DNA from: Paenibacillus sp. FSL R7-0337
GTDB lineage: Bacteria; Bacillota; Bacilli; Paenibacillales; Paenibacillaceae
DNA: 64,000 nt
Direction: 5' to 3'
Assembly: GCF_037969875.1 (NCBI RefSeq)
Contig: NZ_CP150218.1
Coordinates: 1,054,001-1,118,000, forward strand
The first letter of the stretch is position 1, and each line of letters begins with the position of its first letter. Under the pieces are notes generated by a model, which searched no databases, had not been told where the DNA came from, and saw only the letters and a program-made list of their open reading frames with translations. Below, in pieces: positions 61,310 through 64,000 of this stretch. Position numbers and translations under genes: made by a program.

Positions 61310-63400
61310 TTATTTGATAAAAGCATTCGGATCGATAATAAGCGCTACTTGTCCGTCTCCAAGAATGGTGGCTCCGGAAATCCCCTGCACCTCAGGCAAA
61401 TACTTGCCGAGGTTCTTGATTACAATTTCGTTCTGGCCAATGAAGTCCTGCACGGCCAAGGCAACCAGCCGTTCTCCTTTGCGGACAACCACGATCTCCG
61501 TCTCCTCTTCCGTGCTTTCATCATAGTCCGGAATAGAGAAGATCTTGCTTAGGGAGACCAGCGGAATATGGCTGCCCCGGAACTCCAGCATCCGGTTGCC
61601 GTGAATGGTGCGGATCTGGGATTGCTTCACAATTCCAGTCTCTACGATGGAAGAGAGCGGAATGGCATATTTCTCTGAGCCAAGCCGAACCAGCATTGCT
61701 GCAATGATCGACAGGGTCAGCGGAAGCTGAACGGAGAAATTCGTACCTTTGCCCGGTGTTGAATAGATGGTGACATTGCCGCCCAGCGAAGAGATTTTGG
61801 CTTTGACCACATCCAGACCCACGCCACGTCCCGATACGTCAGAGATTACCTCAGCCGTACTGAAGCCCGGCGCGAAGAGCAGCTGGTACGCTTCGTCATC
61901 CGACATCGTATTAGCCTGTTCCTGGGTAATTGCACCCTTTTTGACGGCAGAGGCCAGTACATTCTTGGGATAGATGCCCTTACCATCCTCTTCAATCTCA
62001 ATGAAGACATGATTGCCGCTATGGAATGCTCGTAAATGAACGGTTCCTGTCTCCGACTTCCCGGCAGCAATACGGTCCGTGATAGATTCAATCCCGTGGT
62101 CTACCGCATTACGCAGGAGATGCACCAATGGATCACCAATCTCATCAATTACGGTACGGTCCATCTCTGTATCCGCGCCGGTGATGATTAGATCCACCTT
62201 CTTGTCCAGCGATTTCGCCAGATCGCGGATCATACGCGGGAACCGGTTAAATACGGTGTCTACCGGAACCATGCGCAGCTTCATGACAATATTCTGCAAA
62301 TCTCCGCTGACCCGGCCCATATGCTCGACTGTCTCGGTAAGATCACCGTTCTGGACCTCAGAGGCCAGCTGCTCCAGCCGGACACGGTCAATAAGCAGCT
62401 CGCTGAACAGATTCATCAGCACATCCAGGCGCTCAATATCAACACGGATGGTTCGTGATGGCGACGGCGCTCCTCCTGCCCGGGCCGGGGCAGCTTTGCC
62501 GTTCTCTTCCTTGGGATGCACAGAAGAAGAAGGTGAAGCAATACCGGCAGCTGTGGGAGCAGCCTCCTGCACCGGAGCCGGGGCAGACGCTTCGGCGGTA
62601 GCTGCCGCAGTGTCTTGTCCCATTTGGCGAAGTGACTCCTGATCAAGCGCCACAGCAGTAACCGCTTCGATCTCCGACAAATTCAGAATCATCTTCTGAA
62701 TTTCACTTGCATCCTTTTGGGTTATGTAGTAGAGGGAGAATCCGTAATCGAATTTCTCCTGCTCTATGTCCTGAACCGAAGGGAAGGATTTGACGACTTC
62801 TCCTGAACGCTCCAAAAGGTCGAAGACCATGTAGGCACGTACGGCTTTGAGCTGACAGTCCTTGCGGATAGCCACATCCACATACAGCACCTGATGGCCT
62901 TCCTGAAGGGACTGCTCCAGCACAGAGTACTGGAATTCATCCAGGAACACCTGGGCCGCACTTGCATTGCCGGACGCAGCAGCAGTGACTTCAGCAGAAG
63001 CATTGCCGGCAGAAGGAACCTCTCCGCGAACGATAGCCTGCAGGGAAGAGACAATGGCTGTTACATCGGCCTTGCCCGCCCCCCCGCCGGTGATATCCTC
63101 CACCATGGATTCCAGAGCGTCAATACTTTTGAACAGGGTATCAAAAATGAAGTCCTGCATCCGCAGTTTGTTATTGCGCACCAAATCGAGCACATTCTCC
63201 ATTTGGTGCGTAAGCGAAGCCAAATCTTCAAAACCCATTGTAGCCGCCATACCTTTCAAGGTATGGGCGGAGCGGAAAATCACCTGAACAATACTCAGAT
63301 CCTCCGGATTCGCTTCCAGCCCCATCATGCTCTCGTTCAAAGACTGCAGATGATCATTTGACTCATCAATAAACATGGATAAGTATTGGTTCATGTCCAT
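61310..63400 (-). CDS. cheA: Chemotaxis histidine kinase CheA
   Basis: Receptor-coupled kinase that phosphorylates CheY and CheB. Seen: 696 residues. P1 has phosphoacceptor His 46 (FRSAHTLKGMAATMGFED). A P2 response-regulator-binding region lies near 170-270, and a Pro/Ala linker follows. P3 dimerisation carries RIDVERLDVLMNLFSELLID-like residues. P4 has N box LVHLLRNAVDHGIE and G boxes GKGIYPKN, DVSGRGVGLDVVKAKI and TPGKGTNFSVQLPLTLS. The C-terminal P5 CheW-like domain is complete. ATG 63398-63400, nine bases after GGGGAGG; 22 upstream codons are open without a site. Confidence 0.97.
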   Translation of the reverse strand: MDMNQYLSMFIDESNDHLQSLNESMMGLEANPEDLSIVQVIFRSAHTLKGMAATMGFEDLASLTHQMENVLDLVRNNKLRMQDFIFDTLFKSIDALESMVEDITGGGAGKADVTAIVSSLQAIVRGEVPSAGNASAEVTAAASGNASAAQVFLDEFQYSVLEQSLQEGHQVLYVDVAIRKDCQLKAVRAYMVFDLLERSGEVVKSFPSVQDIEQEKFDYGFSLYYITQKDASEIQKMILNLSEIEAVTAVALDQESLRQMGQDTAAATAEASAPAPVQEAAPTAAGIASPSSSVHPKEENGKAAPARAGGAPSPSRTIRVDIERLDVLMNLFSELLIDRVRLEQLASEVQNGDLTETVEHMGRVSGDLQNIVMKLRMVPVDTVFNRFPRMIRDLAKSLDKKVDLIITGADTEMDRTVIDEIGDPLVHLLRNAVDHGIESITDRIAAGKSETGTVHLRAFHSGNHVFIEIEEDGKGIYPKNVLASAVKKGAITQEQANTMSDDEAYQLLFAPGFSTAEVISDVSGRGVGLDVVKAKISSLGGNVTIYSTPGKGTNFSVQLPLTLSIIAAMLVRLGSEKYAIPLSSIVETGIVKQSQIRTIHGNRMLEFRGSHIPLVSLSKIFSIPDYDESTEEETEIVVVRKGERLVALAVQDFIGQNEIVIKNLGKYLPEVQGISGATILGDGQVALIIDPNAFIK

Positions 63401-63434
63401 GAGCGGGTACCTCCCCTTCGAGTTCGCTATTCCA

Positions 63435-64000
63435 TTATTTAACGGCTTGTACCAGCCTTGGAGCAATTTCTTGCAAAGGCAGGATGTGTCTTACACACTT
63501 CAACTCTACTGCAGACCTCGGCATTCCGTAAACCACACAGGTTTCTTCACTCTCTGCAAAGGTTGATGTCACCCCTGAATCGTAGAGTGCTTTCATCATA
63601 CGGGCCCCGTCGCTGCCCATCCCCGTCATAATGACAGCATGACGTTCCAGCGAGGTAAGCTTCAATACCGATTCAAACAGTGTATCTACAGAAGGACGAT
63701 GTCCATTGCGGACCTCTTCCTTAGTAAGCTCTATCATGTATTGGCCGCCAGGCGCAGGAACCACTGTCAGGTGATAGCCCCCGGGGGCTATATACGCTGC
63801 TCCCTGCCGGAGAACCATACCGTGCTCCGCTTCCGCGACCTCCAGCGCGCTAAAGGTATTCAGGCGCTGGGCCAGCGATTTGGTGAAGTTAGGCGGCATA
63901 TGCTGGACAATGACAATTGGTGCCGGGAAGTCTCCAGGGATGTTCTCCAGGAACGCCTTAAGTGCTCTCGGACCTCCTGTTGAGCAGCCTACAGCAACCA
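63435..64000 (-). CDS. cheB: Chemotaxis methylesterase CheB, C-terminal part (gene cut by window edge)
   Basis: Removes methyl groups from receptor glutamates. Seen: about 188 residues of the catalytic domain with Ser in AVGCSTGGPRALKAF, His in IVQHMPPNFTKSLAQRL, and Asp in MTGMGSDGARMMKAL, forming the full triad. The C-terminus VKCVRH-like/ILPLQEIAPRLV matches the family. The receiver domain lies beyond 64000. It is followed after 34 bp by cheA. Confidence 0.96.
   Translation of the reverse strand, partial: VAVGCSTGGPRALKAFLENIPGDFPAPIVIVQHMPPNFTKSLAQRLNTFSALEVAEAEHGMVLRQGAAYIAPGGYHLTVVPAPGGQYMIELTKEEVRNGHRPSVDTLFESVLKLTSLERHAVIMTGMGSDGARMMKALYDSGVTSTFAESEETCVVYGMPRSAVELKCVRHILPLQEIAPRLVQAVK

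Overview
The window reads as about 64 kb of core chromosome from a Gram-positive, endospore-forming, motile member of the Bacillales, most likely Paenibacillus or a close relative. The evidence is gene content and order: long blocks match the known Bacillus subtilis order, spore genes are present (dpaA/dpaB, a SleB-type cortex hydrolase, a SpoIIIE-type translocase), and there is a chemotaxis/flagellar block. Base composition is near 50% G+C with good AGGAGG ribosome sites. Almost every gene lies on the minus strand; only two loci (about 13.0-15.0 kb and 15.2-15.7 kb) are on the plus strand. I saw no rRNA, tRNA, insertion sequence, prophage or CRISPR array.

Layout in window order, which is the reverse of transcription. 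0-5 kb: the 5' part of rny, then recX, recA with a LexA-type SOS box, cinA and pgsA. 5-12 kb: a YajQ-like protein, a 53-residue membrane protein, a RodZ-like protein, the YmfK and YmfJ families, an SDR reductase and two M16 peptidase homologues. 12-16 kb: an accessory island with a cortex hydrolase, a Fur-controlled AraC/siderophore-binding locus and an AT-rich DUF402 gene. 16-23 kb: spoIIIE/ftsK, ylzJ, tepA, an inserted ECF sigma/anti-sigma pair, and an RNase J. 23.7-30.6 kb: dapA, dapG, dpaB, dpaA, dut, an M16 peptidase and a YlxY-type deacetylase. 30.9-41.9 kb: pnp, rpsO, ribF, truB, nrnA, rbfA, infB, ylxQ, ylxR, nusA, rimP. 42-55 kb: polC, an archaeal/eukaryotic-type proS, rseP, dxr, cdsA, uppS, frr, pyrH, tsf, rpsB. 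55.4-64 kb: the distal end of the flagellar/chemotaxis operon (MltG-like, SwrB-like, a hypothetical protein, fapA, sigD, a membrane protein, cheD, cheC, cheW, cheA, and cheB running off the end).

Functionally, the right half is a translation, RNA-processing and envelope-lipid supply line. It covers ribosomal proteins S2 and S15, EF-Ts, IF2, RRF, RimP, RbfA, NusA, TruB and PNPase, together with CdsA, UppS and Dxr. The dap/dpa cluster joins lysine/diaminopimelate synthesis to spore dipicolinate. The chemotaxis genes end directly at the promoter of the rpsB operon with no terminator between them.

The most unusual place is 12.95-14.98 kb. An AraC-type regulator has no stop codon of its own and reads in frame into a complete lipoprotein siderophore-binding protein. 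The junction contains a perfect 15-bp Fur operator, a sigma-A-like promoter and a strong ribosome site for the second protein. A second, near-perfect Fur box controls the upstream end. Other items worth checking are a GNRA-capped leader hairpin ahead of rimP-nusA, a 30-bp coding tandem repeat in infB, an RNase J2-like protein that keeps the full metal motif, the archaeal-type ProRS sitting in a conserved bacterial operon, and long leaders in front of both RNase genes.
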